A DNA stretch of 32,215 bases from Phil1 sp963643205 (GCA_963643205.1 CAVIJJ010000020.1:1-32215); one strand, 5' to 3'. Positions 15,156 through 23,532 are shown, numbered from the stretch's first letter. Notes: generated by a model not told the origin, from the letters alone. A program made the numbers and translations.

Positions 15156-15581
15156 TTAGTTGTTCAAAAGCTTTTCTATAGCCATTTTGTAGCCTTCAAA
15201 GCCATAGCCCGCGAATGTGGCTACGCAGGCCATGCCGGCATAGGATATTCTGCGGAATTCCTCCCGGCTGTTTACATCCGAAATATGCACCTCAACCGCG
15301 GGAATGCTAACGGCCTTAAGCGCGTCCAGTATGGCTACGCTTGTGTGCGTATAGGCGGCGGGGTTTATAACAATGCCGTCAAATACCCCGTACGCCGCTT
15401 GAATTTTATCAACTATCGCGCCCTCGTGATTGGATTGAAAAACCTCGCACTCGGCTCCCTTTTCGCGGCAAACGCCCTCTATGTATTCAACAAGGTCGGC
15501 ATAGGTTCGCTTTCCGTATATGTCCGGTTCCCTGAGCCCCAAAAGGTTAAGATTGGGTCCGTTTATTATAAGCAGCTTCAT
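15156..15581 (-). CDS. aroQ: 3-dehydroquinate dehydratase, type II
   Basis: The 141-residue protein is normal for the small type II enzyme, which dehydrates 3-dehydroquinate to 3-dehydroshikimate by trans elimination. Motifs: INGPNLNLLGLREPDIYG with the catalytic Arg and Tyr region, FQSNHEGAIVDKI, NPAAYTHTSVAI, and VEVHISDVNSREEFR. It is the last gene of the aro operon and overlaps the AroE-AroK stop by ATGA (15578-15581). It ends 10 nt before the shared terminator. Confidence 0.96.
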   Translation of the reverse strand: MKLLIINGPNLNLLGLREPDIYGKRTYADLVEYIEGVCREKGAECEVFQSNHEGAIVDKIQAAYGVFDGIVINPAAYTHTSVAILDALKAVSIPAVEVHISDVNSREEFRRISYAGMACVATFAGYGFEGYKMAIEKLLNN

Positions 15582-16813
15582 TTAAGTGCCTCCAAAATAG
15601 TTTTAACCGTGCTTTCAATATCCGCGTTATTATCGGCCGTAATATCGCAAAAACGCTCGTAAAGCGGCTTCCTTACGGCATAAAGCTCGTTAAGGTCGGT
15701 GCTTTGCGAAATGGGCCTGCCGTCCGTGGGCAGGGCGTCTATGCTGCGCTTAAGCCAAACCATAATGCCGTTCTGATGAAGAAGGGGATAGTTCTCCTGC
15801 CTTGTAACGGCCCCGCCGCCGGTAGATATTATAATTCCGCTTTGCTTACCAAGCTCGCTTAAAACCTGGCTTTCAAGCTGCCTGAAACGCGGTTCGCCGA
15901 ATTTGGCGAATATATCGGGTATGCTCATTCCGGCTCTTTCGGCGATAAGCGCGTCGCTTTCGTAAACGCGCCTTTCAAGCCGCTCGCCAAGGGCTTTGGC
16001 TACTGTGCTCTTGCCGCTGCCGGGCATGCCTATAAGCACTATATTCTGCATTTTCAGCGTAAGCTCCCGCTCTATCTCGCCCGTGCGGCTGTCGTCTATC
16101 GTTGTGCCGGTAAAAAGCTCCGCTGCGCGTTTAGCCTGAGCCACAAGCATGTAAAGACCGCTCATAGCGGGTATTTTAAGTGCCTCCGCCTGCATTATAA
16201 GCGCCGTGCGCCGCGGATTGTATACTATGTCAAGCACGCCTTCACACTTTTTGAAAAGCGAAAGGTCAACGGGGCTTACGCCGGTGTTCGGATACATGCC
16301 CACGGGTGTGGTGTTTACTATTATTTCCGCGTCCGAGTGCTTTTCAATGTTTGTGTAGTTATCCTCTCCGCTTCGGGATATAACGGTAACGCTTTTTGCT
16401 CTAAGCTCATCAAGCACTGCTGAGATTGTTGCAGAGGCGCCGCCGCTGCCGAGCACAAGGCATTTTTTGCCCCGCGGGTTTATACCGCTTTTGTTAACAA
16501 GGCTCATAAAGCCGAAGGCGTCCGTATTGTCCCCGAAAAGGGTACCGTCGCTTCTTTTGATAACGGCGTTTACGCTGCCTATTTTTTCGGCAATGGGCGA
16601 AAGCGCGGCGCAGTAGGGGATAACGGCCTTTTTATAGGGTATTGTAACGTTTATGGCGTCAAACGGGGCGGTGCGCATGAATTCATCAAGCCTGTCCCGC
16701 TCGCACTCAATCATTTCGTATGTATACGGCGCAAGGCGCTCGTGTATGGCCTTAGAGTAGCTGTGGCCAAGCTTTTCGCCGAGTAATCCGCAGCGCATGG
16801 AAGCGGCCCTCAT
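15578..16813 (-). CDS. aroE-aroK: Bifunctional shikimate dehydrogenase-shikimate kinase fusion
   Basis: The 411-residue protein joins two consecutive enzymes. Residues 1-255 are shikimate dehydrogenase: GLLGEKLGHSYSK (9-21), NVTIPYKKAV with catalytic Lys61, GDNTD with Asp98, and the NADP loop VLGSGGASATI (120-130). Residues 256-411 are shikimate kinase: Walker A GMPGSGKST (262-270), ESDALIAERAGMSIPDIF, the STGGGAV motif (330-336), and a LID-like DGRPIS segment. The product would reduce 3-dehydroshikimate and phosphorylate shikimate with ATP. No stop or frameshift lies between the halves. Both ends overlap neighbours by ATGA. ATG at 16813 or Met6 are possible starts; the ATGA overlap favours 16813. 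Confidence 0.94.
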   Translation of the reverse strand: MRAASMRCGLLGEKLGHSYSKAIHERLAPYTYEMIECERDRLDEFMRTAPFDAINVTIPYKKAVIPYCAALSPIAEKIGSVNAVIKRSDGTLFGDNTDAFGFMSLVNKSGINPRGKKCLVLGSGGASATISAVLDELRAKSVTVISRSGEDNYTNIEKHSDAEIIVNTTPVGMYPNTGVSPVDLSLFKKCEGVLDIVYNPRRTALIMQAEALKIPAMSGLYMLVAQAKRAAELFTGTTIDDSRTGEIERELTLKMQNIVLIGMPGSGKSTVAKALGERLERRVYESDALIAERAGMSIPDIFAKFGEPRFRQLESQVLSELGKQSGIIISTGGGAVTRQENYPLLHQNGIMVWLKRSIDALPTDGRPISQSTDLNELYAVRKPLYERFCDITADNNADIESTVKTILEALK

Positions 16814-17952
16814 ATCGTTTCCGAATAGCTGCCAAGGTAAGCGAACCTTTCGCAGCCGCTTGAAAGCTCTCCCATAAGCTCGGTGAACTCCGGCGAGTAC
16901 ACGGGCGTTTCAATATCAAAATAGAACATGAACTCAAAGTTGCGCTCGGGCAGAGGACGGCTTTCAAGCTTGTTCAGGTTTATGCCCTGCGCGTAGAAGC
17001 GGCTGAGCACCTTGTAGAGGGAGCCGGGCTTGTGCGGCAGCACCATCATAAGGCTTGTGCGGTCCGCGCCGGGGTATATCTCAAGATTTTTGGAAATGCA
17101 TATAAAGCGTGTGTAATTATTGCCCTGGTTCTGCACGCTGTATTTAAGGCATTCAAGGCCGTAAAGCTCTATGCAGGCGCGGCTTGAAAGGGCGGCCACG
17201 TCGCTGCGGCCGGATTCGGCGACCTTCTTTGCGGCGGCGGCCGTGTTTTCGCAGGGAATAACCTTTACTCCCTTAAGTGTAGCCAGAAAATCGCTGCACT
17301 GGCTTATGGCCTGCTGATGAGAATATATCTCCGTTATGTCTTCAAGCTTTGTGCCGTGGTTAACAACCAGATTGTGATCCACCTTAAGGCGAATGCTGCG
17401 AACAATTTTGAAATCGTGCTTCATCATCAGGTCGTATACCGCGTTCACGCTGCCGGCCGTGCTGTTTTCAACGGGTATCACGCCGTATTTGCAAAGGCCT
17501 TTTTCTATAGCGGAAAACACAGCCTCAAATGTTGAGAAATAAAGCACGTTCGCGCGCTTGAATAACCTGTCGCAAGCCAGCTGGGAATACGCTCCCTCAA
17601 CGCCCTGGCAGGCAACGGATGCGGACTGGGGGAACAGGCAGGGGGTATCGCTCACGGCCTTTGCTATTTCCTCGGTAAGGGGAGAGGCCGTGCCTATTAT
17701 GCGGTCCTGGCGGCTGCGGCTAAGCTCAAATATAAGCGAATAAAGAGATGCCGCATATTCGCTCAGCTCCTCCGGAACCATGTCGGCTATCGCGTTCAGC
17801 TTTTCGCGTTCGCGCGCGGAGTCAAGCACTTTCATGCCGTGCTCTTTTTTGTATTGCGCAATTTGGGCGGCGGTATCCATCCGCTCAACAAAAAGCTTAA
17901 CAAGCTCATTATCAATCGCGTCTATCTTTTTTCTGTAATCCGAAAGCTCCAT
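16810..17952 (-). CDS. pheA: Bifunctional chorismate mutase-prephenate dehydratase (P-protein)
   Basis: The 380-residue protein has three parts. Residues 1-85 are an AroQ-class chorismate mutase helix bundle (RKKIDAIDNELVKLFVERM). Residues about 112-290 are prephenate dehydratase with GVEGAYSQLA, PVENSTAGSVN (160-170) and the catalytic TRF (281-283). Residues about 297-375 are an ACT domain with LESRP (329-333), the motif for Phe feedback inhibition. It converts chorismate to prephenate and then phenylpyruvate. The start at 17952 has GAAAGGAC upstream. The 31-nt gap before it (17953-17983) is the only non-overlapping junction in the operon. Confidence 0.96.
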   Translation of the reverse strand: MELSDYRKKIDAIDNELVKLFVERMDTAAQIAQYKKEHGMKVLDSAREREKLNAIADMVPEELSEYAASLYSLIFELSRSRQDRIIGTASPLTEEIAKAVSDTPCLFPQSASVACQGVEGAYSQLACDRLFKRANVLYFSTFEAVFSAIEKGLCKYGVIPVENSTAGSVNAVYDLMMKHDFKIVRSIRLKVDHNLVVNHGTKLEDITEIYSHQQAISQCSDFLATLKGVKVIPCENTAAAAKKVAESGRSDVAALSSRACIELYGLECLKYSVQNQGNNYTRFICISKNLEIYPGADRTSLMMVLPHKPGSLYKVLSRFYAQGINLNKLESRPLPERNFEFMFYFDIETPVYSPEFTELMGELSSGCERFAYLGSYSETI

Positions 17953-17983
17953 TTTCTATATGTCCTTTCAAAAAATATAATAC

Positions 17984-19054
17984 TTATTTGGTTTCCGCGC
18001 GCCTATTAAGCAGCGCGTCGTATACGGCGATTGCCGCAGCGGCCTCTATGCATGGAACCGCGCGGGGAACTATGCACGGGTCATGCCTTCCCGCTATGGA
18101 AAGGGTTTCCTGCTCAAGCGTCTTCGTGTTCAGCGTAAGCTGTTCGCGCGCTATTGAAGGCGTTGGCTTAATCGCAACGCGGAACGTAAGCGGCATGCCG
18201 TTTGTAATTCCGCCAAGTATACCGCCGCAGTTATTGGTTTTGGTAACTACTTTTCCGTCCTTAAGGCAGAAAAGATCGTTATTCTCGCTGCCGCGCATAC
18301 GGGAGCTTGCGAAACCCGCACCGAACTCTATTCCTTTAACGGCGGGCACGGCGAACATCGCAAGCGAAATTCGCCCTTCCATTCCGCCGAACATAGGCCC
18401 GCCAAGCCCTGCGTTCAGTCCCAAAACGGAGCATTCTATCGTGCCGCCCACGCTGTCCCCGTCGGCTTTTGCGGCGGCTATTTCCCGCTTCATTTTCTCG
18501 GCTGCCGTGTCGCTTATGGTGGGGAATTCCTTTTCGGCCGTTGATTCATTCAGCTCACCCTCGTCACAAACCGAGCCTATCGAGTAAATTCGGCTTATTA
18601 TGCCAATGCCTTCCTTTTCAAGAAGCTGTTTGCATATTCCTCCCGCAACGCAAAGGGGAGCCGTAAGCCTGCCGGAAAAATGCCCGCCGCCCGCGCGGTC
18701 TTCAAAGCCGGAGTATTTTACACGCGCCGTATAGTCGGCGTGCCCGGGGCGGGGGATATTCTCAAATGCGGAGTAGTCGCCGCTTCGTGTGTTTGTGTTT
18801 TGTATTATTGCCGCTATGGGCGCGCCTGTGGTGCGGCCGTTTATAATGCCCGAAAGAAAGCGCGGCTCGTCCGCCTCTTTTCTCGCGGTGGAGTATTCGT
18901 TTCGCCCGGGCGCTCGGCGAAGCATGAATGAATTAAGCTCATCCGTGTTTATTTCGAGCCCCGCGCCTATGCCGTCCAAAACAACGCCTATCGCCTCGCT
19001 GTGGGATTGGCCGAATACGGAAATGTGTATGTTTTCGCCGTATGTACTGCTCAT
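17984..19054 (-). CDS. aroC: Chorismate synthase
   Basis: The 356-residue protein carries the three chorismate synthase signatures: GQSHSEAIGVVLDG near the N-terminus, RRAPGRNEYSTARKEADEP with the FMN/EPSP-binding arginines, and RPGHADYTARVKY then DRAGGGHFSGRLTAP. It eliminates phosphate from EPSP to give chorismate and needs reduced FMN. The window does encode a flavin-reductase-like protein, but no link is shown. The start at 19054 overlaps the aroA stop by ATGA and has an AAGGAG site. Confidence 0.97.
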   Translation of the reverse strand: MSSTYGENIHISVFGQSHSEAIGVVLDGIGAGLEINTDELNSFMLRRAPGRNEYSTARKEADEPRFLSGIINGRTTGAPIAAIIQNTNTRSGDYSAFENIPRPGHADYTARVKYSGFEDRAGGGHFSGRLTAPLCVAGGICKQLLEKEGIGIISRIYSIGSVCDEGELNESTAEKEFPTISDTAAEKMKREIAAAKADGDSVGGTIECSVLGLNAGLGGPMFGGMEGRISLAMFAVPAVKGIEFGAGFASSRMRGSENNDLFCLKDGKVVTKTNNCGGILGGITNGMPLTFRVAIKPTPSIAREQLTLNTKTLEQETLSIAGRHDPCIVPRAVPCIEAAAAIAVYDALLNRRAETK

Positions 19055-20316
19055 GTGTTTTCTCCTTGTACGGACAATGTTTCAAGCGCTTCAAAAAAAT
19101 CAGGATATGATTTTTTTACGCACTCGCTGCCCTGTATAATTACGCTCTCGCTAGCGTTTGATGCCGCCACAGCCGCCGCCATGGCTATTCTGTGATCGTT
19201 ATACGCGTCAACCGTGCCTCCGCGCACCTTGCCGGTGCAGCGGATTATAAGCCCGTCCGAAGTTTCTGCGGCATCAACTCCCAAAGACAGGAGCATGTTA
19301 AGCGTGGATTTTATCCTGTCCGACTCCTTAAGCCTAAGCCTTTGCGCGTTTATTATTCTTGTTTCGCCGCAGGCGTTGGCGGCAAGCGCGCACAGCGTCG
19401 GTATAAGATCGGGAATGGGGGATGCGTCTATTTCAATCGGCTTAAGATCGCGCCGTTTAACGCAGACCTCGTTTGCGCAAATTCGCACGTCCGCTCCCAT
19501 TTCGCCGAGTATTTCGCATATTTTTCTGTCCCCCTGGCATGAAGAGGGGTTAAGCCCGCATACGGTAATGCCCGGATCGCTCAAAGCGCCCATGCAAAGG
19601 AAAAACGCCGCGTTTGACCAGTCCCCTTCGGCCGAGCAGATGCCGAGATTATATTCACCATTTCCGGCTATATCGTAATGCCGCCTGTCTATAGAGTAAC
19701 CCGGTTCAGCACCCGCCAACGATAACGTGTTAAGCGTAATATCTATATACGCCGCGGATTCAAGCCTGCCCGTAATATCAAGCGTGCTTTTGCCGCGAAG
19801 CAGCGGCAACGCCATAAGAAGGCCTGAAATATACTGGCTTGAAACTCCGCCGTCTATTGAGTATTCGCCGGGCGTGAGTAAGCCCGAGCAATAAAGCCTG
19901 TTTCCTTCTTTTTCTATCCTCATGCCGTGCGCCGTAAGCACTCTGTCAAGCGGGGCAAGCGGCCTTTCCGAAAGCCTTCCTTCCATTACAAATACGGCTT
20001 TCGCGCCAAGCGCGCCCACAACCGGCAGAAGAAAACGCAGGGTTGAGCCGCTCTCTGAGCAACGCAGCTCACATAAACCGTTTGGAACGGCATGAATAGG
20101 CTCAACGCTTATCATGTCGCCGTTTCTCGTTACGCGCGCGCCAAGGGCTGTTACGCAGTTAATCGTCGCCTCTATGTCCGCCGATGTGCCGCGGCAGGTT
20201 ATGGTAGAGGCGGATTTGGCCAGCGCGGCCAAAATGATAAGCCTGTGCGCGCAGGATTTAGAGGATATTATATTAACCTTGCCCGTGCGGGTGCCGGGCA
20301 GTATTACACGCGTCAT
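19051..20316 (-). CDS. aroA: EPSP synthase (3-phosphoshikimate 1-carboxyvinyltransferase)
   Basis: The 421-residue protein has the usual motifs: SSKSCAHRLIILAAL with the shikimate-binding Lys-Ser region, SGSTLRFLLPV, the RLKESDRI motif near 308, and NDHRIAMAAAV in the C-terminal lobe. It transfers enolpyruvate from PEP to shikimate-3-phosphate. The N-terminal motif reads SKSCAHR where many enzymes have NKSxSHR. Sensitivity class cannot be judged safely by eye. It overlaps aroB and aroC by ATGA at both ends. Confidence 0.96.
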   Translation of the reverse strand: MTRVILPGTRTGKVNIISSKSCAHRLIILAALAKSASTITCRGTSADIEATINCVTALGARVTRNGDMISVEPIHAVPNGLCELRCSESGSTLRFLLPVVGALGAKAVFVMEGRLSERPLAPLDRVLTAHGMRIEKEGNRLYCSGLLTPGEYSIDGGVSSQYISGLLMALPLLRGKSTLDITGRLESAAYIDITLNTLSLAGAEPGYSIDRRHYDIAGNGEYNLGICSAEGDWSNAAFFLCMGALSDPGITVCGLNPSSCQGDRKICEILGEMGADVRICANEVCVKRRDLKPIEIDASPIPDLIPTLCALAANACGETRIINAQRLRLKESDRIKSTLNMLLSLGVDAAETSDGLIIRCTGKVRGGTVDAYNDHRIAMAAAVAASNASESVIIQGSECVKKSYPDFFEALETLSVQGENT

Positions 20317-21374
20317 CTGGCACCGCCGTCATAAAGCCACGCGAGCATTTCTTCATTTGGAACGGATACTATCGCGCATTGGCCTATTTTTTCGGGCACC
20401 ACAAGGTTAACTTTGCCCGAGTCTATCTTTTTGTCCGAAAGCGCGGCGGCGTAAAGAGCTTCTGCCGTAAATTCGGTTTCGGTATCAAGCGAATATTGCC
20501 TGATAAGCTTTTCAATCCTCTCGGCGGTATCATTTGAACAGTATCCGCGCCTGAATGCCGCGCGGCTTATTATGGCAAGCCCAGTGGCTACCGCCGCGCC
20601 GTGGGGGATTGAGTAATTGCTGCATTTTTCTATGGCGTGGCCAAACGTGTGGCCAAGGTTAAGCAGCCTGCGGCGGCCTGTATCGAATTCGTCTTCCGCC
20701 ACTATGTCGCGCTTAAGCTTTACGCACTCGGCTATTATCTTCTCATAATCCTCGCGAACAGAGCGGGACGATATGGCGGAAAAAAGCTCCTCTCCCGAAA
20801 GGATGGCGTATTTTATAATTTCGCCGCAGCCGTTTTTGTATTCGCTTTCGGGAAGGGTTGAAAGCGCGCTTGTGTCGCATAGCACAAGGGACGGCTGATA
20901 AAAGCTGCCAAGCTGATTTTTGCCGCTTTTCAAATTAACCGCGGTTTTGCCGCCAATTGAGGAGTCAACGTCCGCAAGCAGAGATGTGGGCAGCTGAACA
21001 AGGCGTATGCCGCGCTGATACGTTGCCGCGGCGAATCCGCCAACGTCCCCCACAATGCCGCCGCCAAGCGCGGCAAGCACGTCGCTCCTTGAGAAACGCT
21101 TTTCACTCAGCGCGTTTATAATGGCAGTATATGTTTCTATGGACTTGTTTTCTTCGCCGCCCGCGAACACAAAAGTGTGCACGTCGAACCCGGCTTCCCG
21201 GTAGGAGCGGACAACCTTATCGCCGTAAAGCGGGAAAACATTGCTGTCCGATACTATCATAACCTTGCCGGCGGAGTGAACGGCGTTAAGCGTTTCGCTG
21301 CCTGCTGACGCGACTATTCCGCTTTGAATTTTAACGTCGTATTCGCGTGAAGCGTTTACGTGTATGCTTATCAT
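20313..21374 (-). CDS. aroB: 3-dehydroquinate synthase
   Basis: The 353-residue protein matches AroB: FAGGEENKSIETYTAI, the NAD motif ALGGGIVGDVGGFAAATYQRG, QLPTSLLADVDSSIGGKTAV and the metal-binding NLGHTFGHAIE with IPHGAAVATGL. It cyclises DAHP to 3-dehydroquinate using bound NAD and a divalent metal. It overlaps tyrA and aroA by ATGA, so expression is tightly coupled. Confidence 0.97.
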   Translation of the reverse strand: MISIHVNASREYDVKIQSGIVASAGSETLNAVHSAGKVMIVSDSNVFPLYGDKVVRSYREAGFDVHTFVFAGGEENKSIETYTAIINALSEKRFSRSDVLAALGGGIVGDVGGFAAATYQRGIRLVQLPTSLLADVDSSIGGKTAVNLKSGKNQLGSFYQPSLVLCDTSALSTLPESEYKNGCGEIIKYAILSGEELFSAISSRSVREDYEKIIAECVKLKRDIVAEDEFDTGRRRLLNLGHTFGHAIEKCSNYSIPHGAAVATGLAIISRAAFRRGYCSNDTAERIEKLIRQYSLDTETEFTAEALYAAALSDKKIDSGKVNLVVPEKIGQCAIVSVPNEEMLAWLYDGGAR

Positions 21375-22204
21375 CTGCCGTCAACCTCCTCCTTAAGCCT
21401 GCGCCCGTCGTCAAGGAGTTTTATAAGTTGTTCTGTATCGTCGCTTTCAAGCGCGGCTTTGTATTCATTAAGGGAAGCTATGTATGTATCAAGCTCCGAT
21501 AACAGATAATCCTTATTTTCACTGAAAAGCTCGGCCCACATTTTTGGGTTAAGCCAGGCCACGCGAGTCATGTCCTTGTAGCTGCCGGCGGAAAAGCCTT
21601 TGTGAAGCCTTGCCGTGGGGCTTTTTATATAAGCGTTTGAGGCTACGTGCGCAAGCTGGGACGTGAACGCTATCATTTTGTCATGCTCCTCTGCCGATGT
21701 AACGGAAAAAGAAGCGAACCCGGCAGGGGCAAGCAGCGTTTTTACCTTTTCAAGAAACGCTATATCGTCGCGGTCCCGCGGCACTATTACCATAGGCGCG
21801 TTATGGAAAAGATTCGCGCGGGCATATTTGAAGCCGGAGTTATGTGTGCCAGCCATGGGGTGGCCGCCGGCAAACGAAACGCCGTATTTTTCGGCTATGG
21901 GGAAGCAGCTTTCGCAAACGGTGCGCTTTGTGCCGCAGCAGTCAAGCACAACGGTATTCTTTCCTATATACTCTGCCATACGGTTGAAGTATTCTATGCA
22001 AGCCTCGGGGTATACGGCTATAAGCACTATGTCGCACTCGGCAATGCTATTCTCGTTAAGCTCGCCGTTAACCGCTCCGCTCATTACGGCAAAATCGAGT
22101 ATGCTTTTATCCGTATCGAACGCAAGCACCCTTTCGCCCGCCTCGTGATACGCCTTCGCGAAGGAGCCGCCTATAAGGCCCAGACCAACTATTCCCGCGG
22201 TCAT
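21371..22204 (-). CDS. tyrA: Prephenate dehydrogenase
   Basis: The 277-residue protein starts with the NAD fold (AGIVGLGLIGGSFAKAY). It continues with DCCGTKRTVCESC, the active-site GGHPMAGTHNSGF and the helical TSQLAHVASNAYI region. It oxidatively decarboxylates prephenate to 4-hydroxyphenylpyruvate. There is no ACT domain, so Tyr feedback is more likely to act at AroF or by attenuation. It overlaps aroF and aroB by ATGA. Confidence 0.95.
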   Translation of the reverse strand: MTAGIVGLGLIGGSFAKAYHEAGERVLAFDTDKSILDFAVMSGAVNGELNENSIAECDIVLIAVYPEACIEYFNRMAEYIGKNTVVLDCCGTKRTVCESCFPIAEKYGVSFAGGHPMAGTHNSGFKYARANLFHNAPMVIVPRDRDDIAFLEKVKTLLAPAGFASFSVTSAEEHDKMIAFTSQLAHVASNAYIKSPTARLHKGFSAGSYKDMTRVAWLNPKMWAELFSENKDYLLSELDTYIASLNEYKAALESDDTEQLIKLLDDGRRLKEEVDGR

Positions 22205-23205
22205 TCGTTAACCGCCTCTCTTACGCGCCGAACCTTCCTTGAAAGCTCATCGTACTGCGCGGGAGTTAAGGATTGCGCGCCGTCGCAAAGCGCTTTCATG
22301 GGGTTGTTATGAACCTCTATTATAAGGCCGTCCGCGCCGCAGGCGGAGGCGGCAAGCGCCATGGGCGGAACAAGCCTTGCTATGCCGGTGGCGTGGCTGG
22401 GGTCAACTATTATGGGCAGGTGCGAAAGCTCCTTAAGCATGGGCACCGCCGCAAGGTCAAGCGTGTTTCTCGTGTAATCGTCAAATGTGCGTATGCCGCG
22501 CTCGCACAGTATAACCTGCTCGTTGCCGCCGGCCATAATGTATTCCGCGCTCATAAGCAGCTCCTTTAGCGTGTTCGCAAGGCCGCGCTTAAGAAGAATG
22601 GGCTTATTGAGTTTACCAAGCTCCTTTAGCAGCTCAAAGTTCTGCATATTTCTGGCGCCAACCTGAATAAGGTCAACGTCCTCAAAAAGCGGCAGATGGT
22701 TAACGCTCATTATTTCAGTAACTATGGGAAGCCCGGTTTCCTTTTTGGCAAGCTTCAAAAGCTCAATGCCCGTTGCCTTAAGCCCCTGAAAGTCATAGGG
22801 GGAGGTGCGGGGCTTGAACGCGCCGCCGCGCAGCATATTCGCTCCGCTTGCCTTTACCGCGCGCGCGACCTCGAGTATCTGGTCCTCGTTCTCAACGGAG
22901 CACGGCCCGGCTATCATGCAGAAATTGCCGCCGCCAACCTTAACCCCGCTTACGTCAACTATCATATCCTCCGGATGGAATTTGCGGTTGCAGCATTTGA
23001 AGGATTCGGTAACGCGCTTTACGGAATCAACTATGCCTAGGCTCGCTATAAGGTCCATGTCTACGCGGCCGGTGTCGCCAATAAGTCCGAGCACGGTTTG
23101 GAACTGACCTTCGGAAATATGTATGCCAAGACCTTGACCCTTCAGCCAGTCTATCAGCTGATCCTGCTTTTCTCTGCTTACTCCGTGCTTAAGTACAACA
23201 ATCAT
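22201..23205 (-). CDS. aroF: DAHP synthase, type I-beta with N-terminal regulatory domain
   Basis: From the chosen ATG at 23205 the protein has 334 residues. Residues about 1-70 (MIVVLKHGVSREKQDQLIDW) are the ferredoxin-like/ACT-like domain seen in Thermotoga-type enzymes, where it mediates feedback by Tyr or Phe. The barrel follows with MIAGPCSVEN, LRGGAFKPRTSPYDFQG, QVGARNMQNF, LLKRGLANT and VDPSHATGIA. It condenses PEP and erythrose-4-phosphate. An in-frame start exists at 23298, but that extension runs through the attenuator terminator and has no site; GGAGGATATATAAA precedes 23205. This is the first structural gene of the operon. Confidence 0.96.
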   Translation of the reverse strand: MIVVLKHGVSREKQDQLIDWLKGQGLGIHISEGQFQTVLGLIGDTGRVDMDLIASLGIVDSVKRVTESFKCCNRKFHPEDMIVDVSGVKVGGGNFCMIAGPCSVENEDQILEVARAVKASGANMLRGGAFKPRTSPYDFQGLKATGIELLKLAKKETGLPIVTEIMSVNHLPLFEDVDLIQVGARNMQNFELLKELGKLNKPILLKRGLANTLKELLMSAEYIMAGGNEQVILCERGIRTFDDYTRNTLDLAAVPMLKELSHLPIIVDPSHATGIARLVPPMALAASACGADGLIIEVHNNPMKALCDGAQSLTPAQYDELSRKVRRVREAVNE

Positions 23206-23256
23206 TTTATATATCCTCCAAAAAATTAAATACTCAGGTATAAGCCCGCTTTGCAA

Positions 23257-23290
23257 CAAAAAAGCGGCACCGGTGTAACCTGTGCCGCTC
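23257..23290 (-). terminator. Attenuator terminator of the aro operon
   Basis: On the minus strand AGCGGCAC (23289-23282) pairs with GTGCCGCT (23270-23263). An inner GGT/ACC pairing closes the 11-nt loop, and six Us follow. It sits about 55 nt before the aroF start and after the leader peptide, as expected for an attenuator. Confidence 0.9.
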
Positions 23291-23341
23291 AAGCGCATTC
23301 TCTTAATTCAAAAGAGCTTTTCTTCGCACACAAATTACCCC
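23272..23341 (-). promoter_or_regulatory. Antiterminator pairing of the aro attenuator
   Basis: GGGGUAAUUUGUGU (23341-23328), which begins 2 nt after the leader stop codon, can pair with GCACAGGUUACACC (23285-23272), that is, half of the terminator 5' arm plus its loop. Thirteen of 14 positions pair, three of them as GU. An upstream hairpin UACUAUG-ACCG-CAUAGUA (23359-23342) covers the end of the leader ORF. A ribosome finishing the leader would mask 23341-23328; one stalled on Phe/Tyr codons would not. Pairing was done by eye, without folding energies. Confidence 0.75.
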
Positions 23342-23343
23342 TA

Positions 23344-23397
23344 CTATGCGGTCATAGTAAAGTAATAAAAGTATGCAAAAGCGAAAGCCTTAATCAT
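23344..23397 (-). CDS. Phe/Tyr-rich leader peptide of the aro operon
   Basis: A 17-codon ORF encodes MIKAFAFAYFYYFTMTA and ends in TAG. Seven of 17 residues are Phe or Tyr, concentrated at positions 5-13 (F5, F7, Y9, F10, Y11, Y12, F13). AAGGAG lies 9 nt upstream of the ATG (23407-23412). It begins about 35 nt after the predicted transcription start and sits just before an antiterminator and terminator. This is the layout of the pheA and trp leader peptides of enterobacteria, where ribosome stalling at scarce charged tRNA permits read-through. The peptide itself probably has no other role. Content matches the operon products exactly, which argues strongly against chance. Confidence 0.9.
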   Translation of the reverse strand: MIKAFAFAYFYYFTMTA

Positions 23398-23437
23398 CGG
23401 TCTGTACTCCTTGTTCGCAAAACCAACTTCGCCCTAA

Positions 23438-23466
23438 AGTATAAGAACCTTAACGGCGCTTGTCAA
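23438..23466 (-). promoter_or_regulatory. Consensus promoter of the aro operon
   Basis: Minus strand: -35 TTGACA (23461-23466), exactly 17 nt, -10 TATACT (23438-23443). Start predicted near 23431, giving a leader of about 225 nt before aroF. Confidence 0.88.
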
Positions 23467-23532
23467 CCGTTATTTTACGCTAAATGTAAAAATACAGGTG
23501 CGATATATCCTATTTACGCCGCCGTTATCGGA

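Noticed and set aside
23206..23298. N-terminal extension of AroF from ATG 23298
   Set aside because: It would be translated from the attenuator terminator, has no ribosome site, and does not resemble DAHP synthase; 23205 has a clear GGAGG.
23398..23460. tRNA or other structured RNA gene between padR and aroF
   Set aside because: The region is explained by the aro promoter and the ribosome site of the leader peptide; no cloverleaf can be drawn.
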